A stretch of DNA of 64,000 bases from Actinophytocola oryzae (GTDB lineage: Bacteria; Actinomycetota; Actinomycetes; Mycobacteriales; Pseudonocardiaceae), in assembly GCF_004364325.1 (NCBI RefSeq), contig NZ_SOCP01000007.1, positions 62,001 to 126,000 on the forward strand, in the 5' to 3' direction. The position numbers were made by a program, and so were the translations under genes. How positions within the stretch are numbered: the stretch's first letter is position 1; every line of letters begins with the position of its first letter. This document shows positions 8,556 through 17,371 of the stretch, piece after piece. Under the pieces are notes generated by a model. It saw nothing but the letters and a program-made list of their open reading frames with translations, had not been told where the DNA came from and searched no databases.

Positions 8556-8664
8556 GGTGACGGCCCTCGGCGCGAGTGGATAGAGTAATCGGGCCGTTAC
8601 TCCAGTGCTTGACGGCGCAGCCTCCGTAGCGGATTCTCTTGTCCGTCGGAAGGAAACGTCGGCC
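8556..8664. promoter_or_regulatory. Divergent promoter region between the two lipid/aryl operons
   Basis: 109 bp separates the leftward operon (first ATG 8555) from the rightward ACP gene (ATG 8665), so promoters for both must lie here or overlap the genes. It contains the perfect inverted repeat listed separately. The ACP has GGAAGG at 8648-8653 as its ribosome-binding site. I do not assign -35/-10 boxes with confidence. Confidence 0.5.
8583..8602. promoter_or_regulatory. Perfect inverted repeat, candidate operator
   Basis: GAGTAA and TTACTC are perfect 6-bp arms around an 8-nt GC-rich spacer, centred about 37 bp upstream of the leftward start and 72 bp upstream of the rightward start. The AT-containing arms stand out in a region above 70% GC. 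It may be a regulator binding site; the cognate protein is unknown. Confidence 0.4.
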
Positions 8665-8925
8665 ATGACTGATGAGATCCGCCAGTTCCTGTTCGAGTCG
8701 TTGACGGAGATGCAGTACAGCACCGACGACATCGGCGACGACACCACACTCGGCCCGGCAGGTATCGACCTGGAGTCGCTCGCCATCGCCGAGCTGGCGA
8801 TGCGGTTCGAGGACAGGTTCGGCGTCCGGTTCAACGATGACGAGTCCGATACCTTCGCCGCCATGACGGTCAGCCAGTTCTGCGACGTCGTGGCGGACCG
8901 AACGCGGGCGTCGTCGGCCACGTGA
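8665..8925 (+). CDS. Acyl carrier protein
   Basis: An 86-residue carrier protein with phosphopantetheine serine in GIDLESLAIAELAMRFEDRFG and an acidic surface typical of type II ACPs. The ATG at 8665 follows GGAAGG; an in-frame start 60 nt upstream would add a basic tail and is unlikely. It opens the rightward operon and is followed after 7 bp by the FabF-like KS, its probable condensing partner. It would carry the growing acyl chain of the lipid starter. Confidence 0.9.
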   Translation: MTDEIRQFLFESLTEMQYSTDDIGDDTTLGPAGIDLESLAIAELAMRFEDRFGVRFNDDESDTFAAMTVSQFCDVVADRTRASSAT

Positions 8926-8932
8926 CACCGCC

Positions 8933-10153
8933 ATGACCGGTGTCACGGTGACCGGTATCGGCCTGGTGAGTCCGGTCGGCACAACGGTCGACGAGGTGTA
9001 CACCTCGGTCTGCACCGGCCGGTCCGGGCTTTCCCGGCCGCCACCGGAACATCCGCTGCACGGGATCGTCGAGGTGGCCGCGTTCGGCCCGGCCGTCGAT
9101 CCGGCAGGTGTGCTTCCCGCACCGGAGGCCCGTACCGTCGACCGCTCGATCGTGATGGCGCTGCGGGCGGCGCGGGACGCGTTGGCAGACGCCGGCGTCG
9201 AGATCGGCCGGGACGTCGACACGCACCGGGTCGCGGTAGTCGTCTCCGGTGTCGGCGGGCTGGCGACGCTGGCGGACCAGGCGGCCCGCCGCGTCGACCG
9301 GGGCAGACTGGGCGTCAGCCCGTACCTGCTCTCCGCCGTGCTGCCGAACATGGCGGCCGCGCGGATCGCCATCGAGTTCGGCATCCGTGGCTATGTCTCG
9401 TCGGTCGGCACCGCGTGCGCGTCGGGCGCGCAGTCGATCGGCGAGGCCATGCGCATCCTGCGGGCGGGCGAGGCCGACGTGGTGGTGTGCGGCAGTTCCG
9501 AGGCGCCGCTGTTCCCGACGTTCGCGGACGCCTTCGGCAACGCCCGTGCGCTCGCCGGGGGCTGGCCGGACCCGACCGCCGCGAGCCGGCCGTTCGACCG
9601 GCGCCGCAACGGTTTGGTGCTCGGCGAGGGAGCGGGGGTGTTCGTGGTGGAGCGAAACGAGTTCGCGCGTGCCAGAGGCGCCAGGCGGTACGCCGAGGTG
9701 CTCGGCTGGGCGGCGACGAACGACGCCTACCACACCGCCACACCGCGCCCCGACGGATCGAGTGCGGCGCAGAGCATGCGACTCGCCCTGCGTGACGCCG
9801 GTCTGTCCACAAGGGACGTAGACTATCTCAACGCACACGGCACCAGCACGAAAGCCGGTGATGCCGCCGAGGTGGTGGCGATCAGAAGCGTGTACGGCCA
9901 GGCCGGTCCACCGGTCAGCTCGACGAAGGGCGTGACCGGACACCTGCTCGGTGCCTCGGGCGTGGTCGAGGCCGCGATCAGCGTCATGGTGCTGCGTAAG
10001 GGACTCCTGCCGCCGACACACAACCTCGACGACCCGGACCCGGCGTGCGACCTCGACCATGTCCGCACTGTTCGAACTGTCGGAGTGCGGGCGGTCATGT
10101 CGAACTCGTTCGGCTTCGGCGGCCACAACGTCAGCCTCGTGTTCGGTACGTGA
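8933..10153 (+). CDS. Beta-ketoacyl-ACP synthase II (FabF-like)
   Basis: A full-length (406 residues) KAS II. The active-site Cys lies in VGTACASGAQS, and the two catalytic histidines are in NAHGTSTKAGD and TKGVTGHLLGASG; the C-terminal glycine loop reads SNSFGFGGHN. It elongates ACP-bound acyl chains with malonyl-ACP. Together with the ACP just upstream and the FabH-like enzyme at 12659 it resembles the dedicated fatty-acid set (FabF/FabH/ACP) that makes the short lipid tail in CDA-type lipopeptide clusters. Reductive partners would have to come from primary metabolism. The next gene starts 4 bp after its stop. Confidence 0.9.
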   Translation: MTGVTVTGIGLVSPVGTTVDEVYTSVCTGRSGLSRPPPEHPLHGIVEVAAFGPAVDPAGVLPAPEARTVDRSIVMALRAARDALADAGVEIGRDVDTHRVAVVVSGVGGLATLADQAARRVDRGRLGVSPYLLSAVLPNMAAARIAIEFGIRGYVSSVGTACASGAQSIGEAMRILRAGEADVVVCGSSEAPLFPTFADAFGNARALAGGWPDPTAASRPFDRRRNGLVLGEGAGVFVVERNEFARARGARRYAEVLGWAATNDAYHTATPRPDGSSAAQSMRLALRDAGLSTRDVDYLNAHGTSTKAGDAAEVVAIRSVYGQAGPPVSSTKGVTGHLLGASGVVEAAISVMVLRKGLLPPTHNLDDPDPACDLDHVRTVRTVGVRAVMSNSFGFGGHNVSLVFGT

Positions 10154-10157
10154 GCCC

Positions 10158-11528
10158 ATGGCCGGACGGACGACGACGGACCGGATCACCATCCCGTTCT
10201 CCGGACCTGGTGCGGGAACCGCGCCGCTTACCTGGGGCCAGAAGACGATCCTTCGGGACATGGAGGAGACGGGCTGGACGCACAACTCCAGCGGTGCCCA
10301 CCAGCTGCCGCACGGCACCACGGTCGAGGCCGTCGCCGCGAGCCTTCGTGCGCTCGTGGGCCGGTATCCCGCACTGCGGCTGCGGTTGGGCACCGACGCG
10401 GACGGCCAGGCCTGCCAGGTGGTGTCCGGGGCCGGGGAGATCGACCTCGAGGTCGTGAACCTCGCCGACGACACCGAGCCCGCCGACGTCGGCAAGTACG
10501 TCGACGACCTGTGCTACACGTGGATGGTCACCCCGTTCGACCCCTACCGGGAGTGGTCGCTGCGGATGGCGGTGATCCGGCACCGGGATGTCTCGCTGTA
10601 CCGGGTGCTCACGGTCGGCCACCTGGTCGCCGACGGCGCGGCGGTCCTGCGGCTCGTGGCCGATCTCCGCACGGGCAGGTCGACCCGCGACGAGCCGCCC
10701 TCGGTGGGGCCGCTCGAGCTGGGCAGGTCGGAACAGACCCCGGAGTCGCGCCGGATCAGCGACCGGGCCGTGCGTTACTGGGAGACGAGGCTGCGGTCCA
10801 TCCCGCCACAGACGTTCGGTGCCAGGCAGACACCCCGGCTCGGCAAACGCTACCGGCACGGGCGGTTCGACTCGCCCGCCGCCCACCTCGCCGTGCTCGC
10901 CATCGCCGAACGGACCCGCACGGACACCTCACGCGTGCTGCTCGCCGTCCTGGCCACGGCCATCGGGCGGGCGACCGGCGTGCCGCGGCTCACCACGAAG
11001 GTCGTCGTGAGCAACAGGTTCCGGCCGGGTCTCGCGGATGCGGTCGCGACGCTGTCGCAGGACTCCGTGCTCTCCGTCGAACTCGACGGGACCGTCGACG
11101 ACGTGATAGCCCGCGCATGCCAGGCATCGACGGCCGCCTGGCTGCACGCCTACTACGACCCCGACCAGCTCGAGGACCTGCGTACGCGGCTCGACCGCGA
11201 GCGCGGCTGTCCCGCGAGGGTCACCTGCCGGATCAACGACCGGCGCGCCGCCCGGCCGAACGCCGGGGTGGTCCGCAGTGCCGGGGTGACGACGGAACGG
11301 ATCCACGCGAGGGCGGCGGAGACTTCCCTTGTCTGGGAGGGTGATCTGGACGAATCGTGCGACCAGCTGTTCGTCGCGATCGAGGACCGGCCGGGAACCG
11401 TCTACCTGCAGGGAATCTTCGACCTGGCGTGCTTCACCGAGGAGCAGGCCGAACGGCTGCTGCGCGGGGTCGAGGAGGTGGCCGTCGCGGCGGCCTTCGA
11501 CCCCGTGACACCGACCGGCGTCGGCTGA
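10158..11528 (+). CDS. Free-standing condensation-domain protein
   Basis: 456 residues related to NRPS condensation domains and PapA-type acyltransferases. The catalytic HHxxxDG motif appears as GHLVADG (around residue 155), so the first His is Gly but the catalytic second His and Asp-Gly are kept. Two chloramphenicol-acetyltransferase-like lobes are suggested by the length. It lies directly after the FabF-like gene (4 bp) in an operon with an ACP, so it could transfer an ACP-bound acyl group onto an amine or hydroxyl acceptor, for example the N-terminal residue of the peptide or a carrier-bound amino acid. The acceptor cannot be told from sequence. Confidence 0.75.
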   Translation: MAGRTTTDRITIPFSGPGAGTAPLTWGQKTILRDMEETGWTHNSSGAHQLPHGTTVEAVAASLRALVGRYPALRLRLGTDADGQACQVVSGAGEIDLEVVNLADDTEPADVGKYVDDLCYTWMVTPFDPYREWSLRMAVIRHRDVSLYRVLTVGHLVADGAAVLRLVADLRTGRSTRDEPPSVGPLELGRSEQTPESRRISDRAVRYWETRLRSIPPQTFGARQTPRLGKRYRHGRFDSPAAHLAVLAIAERTRTDTSRVLLAVLATAIGRATGVPRLTTKVVVSNRFRPGLADAVATLSQDSVLSVELDGTVDDVIARACQASTAAWLHAYYDPDQLEDLRTRLDRERGCPARVTCRINDRRAARPNAGVVRSAGVTTERIHARAAETSLVWEGDLDESCDQLFVAIEDRPGTVYLQGIFDLACFTEEQAERLLRGVEEVAVAAAFDPVTPTGVG

Positions 11529-11532
11529 GACC

Positions 11533-12351
11533 TCACGTGCCGAACCCGGTCAGGCAGAGGTAACGCAGCTGGGGGTCGTAGTCGGCGACCACCACCAGCT
11601 CCGCAGGACCGTTCAGGTGCTCGGCCAGCTGCCACCACGCCCCGGTGGCCGGTTGCCCGGCCGGCACCACCGTGTAGTCCGGGTGCCCTGGCCATGCCGC
11701 GGCGAGGCCGTCACCCAGGACGACGCACACCTCGTCGTGTCCGGTCGACAGCTCGGCGATCCCGGCCCTCGTGAGACCCGCGACCGCGTCCGGGGCCACG
11801 TCCGGGTACTGGTGAACGCCGGTGACCGGTGACCCCGGGCCGTCGCCGAACAGCATGGCGACACCGCGGTGCCGCGCCGGTGGGGTGGCAGGCGAGTCGT
11901 AGGGAACCGACGCCTGCTCGACGACGATCAGCAGCGCCCGGCGGGGCCGGTAGGCGCCGATGACACGCAGCCCGGTGAACGCCGCGGCGCGGCCCTGGTC
12001 GCAGAGGGCGAAGGACATCGGGGTGCCGGGGCACACCCGGCTCAGGTAGGCGGCGGTCGCCCGGCCGGGCCACAGGTCGTGGACAGAGAACGCCAGCACC
12101 AGCAGGTCGACAGGCTCGGCCACGGTGGTCGCCAGCAGCGACGCGGCCATCTCACCGTAGGACTGGCCGGACCACTCCGCGTGCGGTTCGATGCCGAAGG
12201 GCCGGGTCAGGTCCGCCAGGTAGGCGCCGACACCGGCCCGGTGTTCGTCGTCGGCCAGGACCCTGGCCGGTCCGGTGAACGTCGCACGTTCGGTGCGGAT
12301 CAGGTTGGGGCCCGCGCACGACGCCGCCGGTCCCGGTCGGGACACGAACAC
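11533..12351 (-). CDS. Thiolase-fold (KAS III-like) protein
   Basis: The 272-residue product looks like a shortened thiolase-superfamily protein: LVLAFSVHDLWPG followed by FALCDQGRAAAFTGLRVIGAY resembles the strand-turn-helix carrying the KAS III cysteine (here Cys in CDQG), and later DEVCVVLGDG. No clear catalytic His/Asn pair could be placed, so activity is doubtful. It starts with GTG 3 bp after the ACP stop and is co-transcribed leftward with that ACP and a FabH-like gene. A partner of the FabH-like enzyme or a decarboxylase-like role is possible. Its 3' end faces the condensation gene across 4 bp. Confidence 0.5.
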   Translation of the reverse strand: MFVSRPGPAASCAGPNLIRTERATFTGPARVLADDEHRAGVGAYLADLTRPFGIEPHAEWSGQSYGEMAASLLATTVAEPVDLLVLAFSVHDLWPGRATAAYLSRVCPGTPMSFALCDQGRAAAFTGLRVIGAYRPRRALLIVVEQASVPYDSPATPPARHRGVAMLFGDGPGSPVTGVHQYPDVAPDAVAGLTRAGIAELSTGHDEVCVVLGDGLAAAWPGHPDYTVVPAGQPATGAWWQLAEHLNGPAELVVVADYDPQLRYLCLTGFGT

Positions 12352-12354
12352 CGG

Positions 12355-12636
12355 CTACCAGGGACGGCCGTGGCAGGCGACGAAAGTGGCCAGCTGGCCG
12401 ACGGTACGCGTCCGCTCCGGGTTCATCGTCTCGACGTCGATCTGGATCCGCAGCCGCTCTTCCAGCTCCAGCAACAGTTCCAGCCCCAGCGACGAACTGA
12501 GGCCGAGCTGCTCGGCCATCAGCATGTCCTCGGTGACCGGTTCCTCCCGCTTCAGCAGTCCGCGCAGCAGTGCGGCGATGGCGTCGACGGCGCGCTCTCG
12601 CAACTCGGCGTCGATCTCGGCCTCGGGTGCGGCCAT
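12355..12636 (-). CDS. Acyl carrier protein
   Basis: A 93-residue carrier protein with the modification site in GLSSSLGLELLLELEERLRI. ATG 12636 is preceded by GGAGG at correct spacing, so longer in-frame starts are unlikely. It sits between the thiolase-fold gene and the FabH-like gene in a three-gene leftward operon, which suggests the FabH-like enzyme primes this ACP. Its sequence differs from the ACPs at 5022 and 8665, implying a separate acyl branch. Confidence 0.85.
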   Translation of the reverse strand: MAAPEAEIDAELRERAVDAIAALLRGLLKREEPVTEDMLMAEQLGLSSSLGLELLLELEERLRIQIDVETMNPERTRTVGQLATFVACHGRPW

Positions 12637-12658
12637 GGTCGTCCTCCAGTGTGGAAAC

Positions 12659-13588
12659 TCAGTGCCGGAACAGCATCGCGGAGAAGGTCGCGCCGTTGCC
12701 CGCGCCGACCGCCGCGACGAGGTAGTGGTCGCCTTCGCGCACCAGTCCGTCCTCGAGGGCCGTCCGGTAGTTGGCGAACGCGTCCGCGCAGAAGACATGG
12801 CCGCCTGACGCGACGTTCGACAGCACGACGCGCCCGACGGGATAGCCCAGCAACAGGCACAACCGCTGCCAGGTAACCACGTTGACGTTGTGCGGGAGTA
12901 TCAAACGGATATCGTCGAGCGTCAGGCCTGCCTCGCCGACCGCCCGGTGGATCACCGAGGCCAGTGCGGGCCGGTACTCGCGCTGGAACCGTTCGGTGCT
13001 CTCGCCGATCTCGACGTCGAACTCCCCGCGCTGGTGGCAGGCGTAGGCGAGCAGCCGGTCACGTGGCCCGGTCGCGCTCACCAGACATGCCGCCGCACCC
13101 TCGCTGAAGATCGAGGTTCCCGGCAGCAGCCGGGCATCGAGGGTGAAGGTCTTCTCCCCGGTGAGCACCAGCGCCAGCGCGTCCGGCCGAGGATCCTCCG
13201 CGAGCAACCGCCCGGCCAGCTCGACGGCCAGCAACCCGCTGGCACAACTCTGTTGTGTCACGGTGAACGTGAGGGCGTGCCCGAGACCGAGCTCCCGGCA
13301 CACGTCGTGCAGCGGGTTCTCCGGGTACGGCACGACGACCGGCATCGCCCTGCCGTGGATGACGTAGTGTACCCGGTTCTCGTTGCCGCGCAACGCGGTG
13401 AGGCCACGCACCGCGGCGTGGAGCAGGTCGTGCAGCGACCGGCCGGAGTCCAGCCGGACCTGGTCGAGCCCGTGGAACCGCCGGAAGAGCCTGACCTGGA
13501 GGTCGGTGAGCCCGAGCGGGCCGGCCAGACTCCCGATGGGAACCCGTGTTTCCGGTGTGTACACCGATACCGCGTCCAGTGCGGTCAT
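12659..13588 (-). CDS. Beta-ketoacyl-ACP synthase III-like enzyme (FabH-like)
   Basis: A 309-residue KAS III-type enzyme: active-site Cys in TQQSCASGLLAVE, His in LILPHNVNVVTW, and a C-terminal SNVASGGHVFCADAF segment corresponding to the Asn region of FabH. FabH enzymes condense an acyl-CoA starter with malonyl-ACP; related proteins act as acyltransferases. The C-terminal motif deviates from FabH (GGHVF instead of GNTSA), so a non-canonical starter or a transferase function is possible. The start ATG 13588 lies 54 bp from the divergently transcribed glycosyltransferase gene, so the two share a very short promoter region. Confidence 0.8.
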   Translation of the reverse strand: MTALDAVSVYTPETRVPIGSLAGPLGLTDLQVRLFRRFHGLDQVRLDSGRSLHDLLHAAVRGLTALRGNENRVHYVIHGRAMPVVVPYPENPLHDVCRELGLGHALTFTVTQQSCASGLLAVELAGRLLAEDPRPDALALVLTGEKTFTLDARLLPGTSIFSEGAAACLVSATGPRDRLLAYACHQRGEFDVEIGESTERFQREYRPALASVIHRAVGEAGLTLDDIRLILPHNVNVVTWQRLCLLLGYPVGRVVLSNVASGGHVFCADAFANYRTALEDGLVREGDHYLVAAVGAGNGATFSAMLFRH

Positions 13589-13642
13589 ACCCGAATGGAA
13601 ACACGCCTTCCCGAGGCCGTCAACGTGTGTCACCATTGCCCA

Positions 13643-14809
13643 ATGTCGCGATTCCTGTTCGTGGCGCTGCCGCTTTCCGGCCATCTCAACCCGATGCTCG
13701 CGATCGGCCAGATGCTGGTCCACAGTGGACATGAGGTCGCCTGGTGCGGCCAGGAGAGCGTGCTGCGCCCGCTGGTCGGGCCGGACGTGACGGTCCACCC
13801 CACGGGCACGCGTCTCCACCGCCGACCCGCCGACACCGGCATGGCAGGGCTTGCGGCTCTCTGGGACGGATATCTGGTCCCGTTCACCCGCTTCACCCTC
13901 GACCCGGTCGACGCCGCGGTGCGTTCGTACCGGCCCGATGTCGTCGTGGCCGAACAGTACGCACTGGCCGCCGGCCTGGTGGCGCACCGGCGCGGAGTGC
14001 CGTGGGCGACCGTGTGCACCGGCGCACTCGAGCTTGCCCCGCCGCCGGAGCTGACCGGGTTCGCGGACCTCGTGGCCGACCGGGTGGCGACGGTGGTGGC
14101 GATGGCGGGCATCTCGGACGGCGAGTCGTTCGACCCCCGCTTCTCGCCACACCTGGTGCTCGCCCTGACCTCTGCGGCGCTCACCGGCGGCGCCCCGCTG
14201 CCGGAGCGGTGCGTGCTCACCGGGGCGGTGCTCGGCGACCGGTTGAACGCACCGGACTTCCCCTGGCAGGCATGGGATCCCGGCCGCAGGCACGTGCTGG
14301 TGACGGTCGGCACCCTTGTCGGGCACCTGGTCGGGGACTTCTACCAGCGGATGGCGGCCGCGCTCGCACCCATGGCGGAGGAGGTACAGGCGGTGTTCGT
14401 CACCTCGGGAGTCGCCGGGACCTCGTTCCCGGACAACGTGATCGCCGCGGACCTCGTGCCGATGCTCGACCTGCTGCCCCGGCTGGACGCGGTCGTGTCC
14501 CACGCCGGGGGAGTCGTCCACGAGGCGCTCGCGTACGGCCTGCCCCTCGTCGTGGCACCGGTCCGGGCCGAGCAGGTGGCCGTCGCGCGTCAGGTGGCCG
14601 ATGCCGGCGCCGGTATCGAGGTCTCGATGCTCCAGGCGAGCCCTGACCAGCTCGCCGCCGCGGTGCGGGCCGTCCTCGACGAGCCGGCATACCGGCACAG
14701 CGCCGGGCGGATCGCCGGGGAGTTCGCTGCCGCGGGCGGCGCCCGTGCCGCCGCGGCAGAGCTTGCCGCACTCGCGTCCCGTGTGGACGCCGTGGAGGTG
14801 AGTCGGTGA
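13643..14809 (+). CDS. MGT/UGT-family glycosyltransferase
   Basis: A 388-residue GT1 glycosyltransferase. The N-terminal acceptor half begins RFLFVALPLSGHLNPMLAIGQ, and the donor half carries the nucleotide-sugar signature around DAVVSHAGGVVHEALAYGLP with the later EQ pair contacting the sugar. It should glycosylate a hydroxyl of the lipid, aryl or peptide product using an NDP-sugar; no sugar biosynthesis genes are in the window, so a common sugar is likely. The ATG at 13643 follows the short divergent promoter, and the stop codon overlaps the thioesterase start (TGATG). Confidence 0.88.
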   Translation: MSRFLFVALPLSGHLNPMLAIGQMLVHSGHEVAWCGQESVLRPLVGPDVTVHPTGTRLHRRPADTGMAGLAALWDGYLVPFTRFTLDPVDAAVRSYRPDVVVAEQYALAAGLVAHRRGVPWATVCTGALELAPPPELTGFADLVADRVATVVAMAGISDGESFDPRFSPHLVLALTSAALTGGAPLPERCVLTGAVLGDRLNAPDFPWQAWDPGRRHVLVTVGTLVGHLVGDFYQRMAAALAPMAEEVQAVFVTSGVAGTSFPDNVIAADLVPMLDLLPRLDAVVSHAGGVVHEALAYGLPLVVAPVRAEQVAVARQVADAGAGIEVSMLQASPDQLAAAVRAVLDEPAYRHSAGRIAGEFAAAGGARAAAAELAALASRVDAVEVSR

Positions 14810-15663
14810 TGGCACTACCCTCGGCGGAGGAGCTTCGCTGGGCACGGCAGCGGCGTGCGCACCTGCGGGAGGCAGGCAGCGACCTGGACATCGTGCTCAC
14901 ACTCCGGAAGGGAACCGGCCCACCCCTGTTCTGCGCGCCACCCCTGGTCGGGCTGAGCTGGTGCTATCTGGCGCTGTCGCAACACCTCCGGTCCGGCAAC
15001 CCGGTCGTCGGCCTGCAGTCGCGCGGACTGCGCAGGCCGGAGCCGCTACCGGCCGACATGGCGGAGCTGACGCGTGACCTCGCCGACCACCTCCGCAACG
15101 TCCAGCCCGACGGTCCCTACCACCTGTTCGGCTGGTCCCTCGGCGGGAACATGGCCCACGCGATCGCCGAGCGGCTCGAACACGACGGCCACGAGGTGGC
15201 GTTGCTGGTCATGGGAGACGCGACCCCGGCACTGCCCTACAGCTTCGGCCGGGCCGCCGACAGCGCCTGGCGCGTCTGCAACTTCGTGCTGAGAGAGGTC
15301 GGCTACCAACCGGCGATCCCACCGGACGAACCGGAACCGGAAGCACGGATGCTCGCGTTGGTCAGGGAACGTCCCGGACTCAGCTTCGACGCGTGGCCGG
15401 ACGAGCGGGTGCTCGCCCTGCCGAGGGTGGTCCAGAACAACCTCGCCATCTCCCAGGCACACCGGCCCGGCCGGGTGAGTGCCCCGATGCTGTTCCTGTC
15501 CGCGACCAGGGGCGGGCCGCCGACGGAGAAGAAGGTCGCGTCCTGGCAGCCGCACACGGGCGGGCCGGTCGACGTCGTCGATGTCGACTGCCGACACGAG
15601 CATCTGCTGCTGCCCCAACCGGTTGCGCGGATCGGCGCCGCGATTTCCGCGCGCCTACTCTAG
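14809..15663 (+). CDS. Thioesterase, alpha/beta hydrolase (type I-like, stand-alone)
   Basis: A 284-residue thioesterase with an intact catalytic triad: Ser110 in GWSLGGN, Asp137 in MGDATP and a His near 265 in CRHEHLLLPQPV. It closely resembles the thioesterase domains at the ends of NRPS proteins rather than short editing enzymes. It could hydrolyse misprimed or mature acyl/peptidyl chains from carriers. It is translationally coupled to the glycosyltransferase. It contrasts with the cysteine-type thioesterase domain at the end of the NRPS at 38275-45603: here the nucleophile is the normal serine. Confidence 0.85.
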   Translation: MALPSAEELRWARQRRAHLREAGSDLDIVLTLRKGTGPPLFCAPPLVGLSWCYLALSQHLRSGNPVVGLQSRGLRRPEPLPADMAELTRDLADHLRNVQPDGPYHLFGWSLGGNMAHAIAERLEHDGHEVALLVMGDATPALPYSFGRAADSAWRVCNFVLREVGYQPAIPPDEPEPEARMLALVRERPGLSFDAWPDERVLALPRVVQNNLAISQAHRPGRVSAPMLFLSATRGGPPTEKKVASWQPHTGGPVDVVDVDCRHEHLLLPQPVARIGAAISARLL

Positions 15664-15732
15664 TGCACGCCCCCCGCGCGTGCGACCGTGTGGCGATCGG
15701 GTCCCTGTTCCCCTGGCCAACCGGGAGGTTCT

Positions 15733-17367
15733 GTGAGCAACCTGCGTGCAGCACTGGCGGAGGACATGCGGGTGGGAGCGGGCAACGTGCTGCTCATGCT
15801 CGCCGAGCACGGGGCGGACCGGGACACCCCGAGGGTGACCTTCGACGTCGACGTGGACGGCATTCCCGCATGGACACCGTTCTCCCTGGCCACGCTGACC
15901 GAACGGGTCGCGGCGCGCGCGGAGTGGTTCGCGGGCAGGGGAGTCGGGCGGCGTGACCCGGTGGCGATCTACGTGACGTCCTCGGCGGACGTGTTCCTGA
16001 ACTTCTTCGCGCTCACCTGGCTCGGCGCGATTCCCGCGCTGATGAACGGCAACATGCCGACCGAGATCGCCGCCGCGTACGTGCGGAAGCTCCGTGGCAC
16101 CGGGGTCGTCGTCGACGCCGACCACGCCGGGCTCCGGGAGTACGACCTCGGCATGCCCGTCCTCGGCGACGCCAGCGAGACGGGCACCGGCGATCCGGCC
16201 AAGGCGCCACCGCACTTCCGGCACGACGGCGAGGACCCGGTGGCCATCACGCACTCCTCCGGCACCACCCGGATGCCGACCGCGGTCGTCCACTCGCACC
16301 ACAGCCTGTTCGCCGCCATACGCGCGGTCCGGCTCACCGAGGCGCGCCCGTACGGTCAGGTGCGTGAGCTGTCCGCGCTGCCCGCCGCACACGCCGCGGG
16401 CATCATCGTGATCAACCAGGCACTGTGCAACGGCTACCAGATCCTCTGCCTGTCGGCGCAGGGCGGATCGCTGGAGCGCGGCACCGAGCGGATCCTGGAC
16501 GCCATCGAACGGTGGCGCCCGACCGGCGTCTTCGGTTTCGCGGTGACGTGGTCGGAGCTGGCCCGGTTCGACCTGTCCACACGGGACCTCGGGTCGGTGC
16601 GCATCTGGTCGAGCACCGGCGACTGTGCGCACGAGACGCACGTGCGGAACCTGATCGCGGCGGGCAGCCACGTCGAGTGGACCAGGAACGGCATGGTCCA
16701 GGTCGCCGGCTCCAAGTTCATCGACATGCTCGGCTCGTCGGAGATGGGCCACAGCGCGTTCTTCATGACCCACAGGCTCGGCAGCGACCGCTACGACCGC
16801 TGCGTCGGCAGGCCGTACCCGTTCGCCGAGGTGGCGTTGCTGGACGTGGTGACGGGGGAGGAGGTGCCGGTCGGCCAGGTCGGGCAGTGCGGGCTGAGGG
16901 CGCCGACGGTCGCACCCGGCTACTGGAACGACTCGGCCGCCACCTACCGCACCCGGCTCGGCGGCTACTACCTGACCGGTGACCTCATGTACCGGGACGA
17001 GGACGGCTACTACTACCAGGTCGACCGCGCCACCGACGCACTCGACCTCGGCGACGGGACCTGGCTCTACACAGCGCTTTCCGAGGAACGCATCCTCACC
17101 GGCTGCCCGGATGTCCGTGACTGCACGGTGGTCGCGGCCAGGGACGACGACGGCGGCCCGGTCGCCGACGTGCTGCTCGTGCTCCACGACGGCGCCGACC
17201 CCGCCCGCGACCGCGGCGAGGAGATCCGCGCCGGGCTGGGTGCCGCCGCACACGTCCTGCGGCGGATCGACGTGGTCGCCGACGACGACGTCGTCCTCGG
17301 CCCGACCGGCAAGGTGCGCAAGTTCATCATGCGCCAACGGATTCTGGCGGGAGCGGCGGAGAGGTAG
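15733..17367 (+). CDS. Acyl-AMP ligase (ANL superfamily) with altered P-loop
   Basis: A 544-residue adenylating enzyme. Recognisable motifs are HSSGTTRMPTAVVHSHH (P-loop), LGSSEMGH, YLTGDLMYRDEDG and the C-terminal catalytic Lys in GPTGKVRKF. The P-loop has Arg and Thr where TSGTTGxPKG has Gly and Lys. GTG 15733 is preceded by GGGAGG at good spacing. It follows the thioesterase by 69 bp and precedes the P450, so it may activate a free acid for loading onto a carrier protein. The substrate-binding residues give no clear prediction. Confidence 0.82.
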   Translation: MSNLRAALAEDMRVGAGNVLLMLAEHGADRDTPRVTFDVDVDGIPAWTPFSLATLTERVAARAEWFAGRGVGRRDPVAIYVTSSADVFLNFFALTWLGAIPALMNGNMPTEIAAAYVRKLRGTGVVVDADHAGLREYDLGMPVLGDASETGTGDPAKAPPHFRHDGEDPVAITHSSGTTRMPTAVVHSHHSLFAAIRAVRLTEARPYGQVRELSALPAAHAAGIIVINQALCNGYQILCLSAQGGSLERGTERILDAIERWRPTGVFGFAVTWSELARFDLSTRDLGSVRIWSSTGDCAHETHVRNLIAAGSHVEWTRNGMVQVAGSKFIDMLGSSEMGHSAFFMTHRLGSDRYDRCVGRPYPFAEVALLDVVTGEEVPVGQVGQCGLRAPTVAPGYWNDSAATYRTRLGGYYLTGDLMYRDEDGYYYQVDRATDALDLGDGTWLYTALSEERILTGCPDVRDCTVVAARDDDGGPVADVLLVLHDGADPARDRGEEIRAGLGAAAHVLRRIDVVADDDVVLGPTGKVRKFIMRQRILAGAAER

Positions 17368-17371
17368 TCCT

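Noticed and set aside
6715-15665. Repeated CTAGAGTA-like words at 6718, 8581 and 15655 as a shared operator
   Set aside because: At 6718 and 15655 the word is simply the C-terminal Leu-Leu-stop of two genes; only the 8583 repeat is intergenic.
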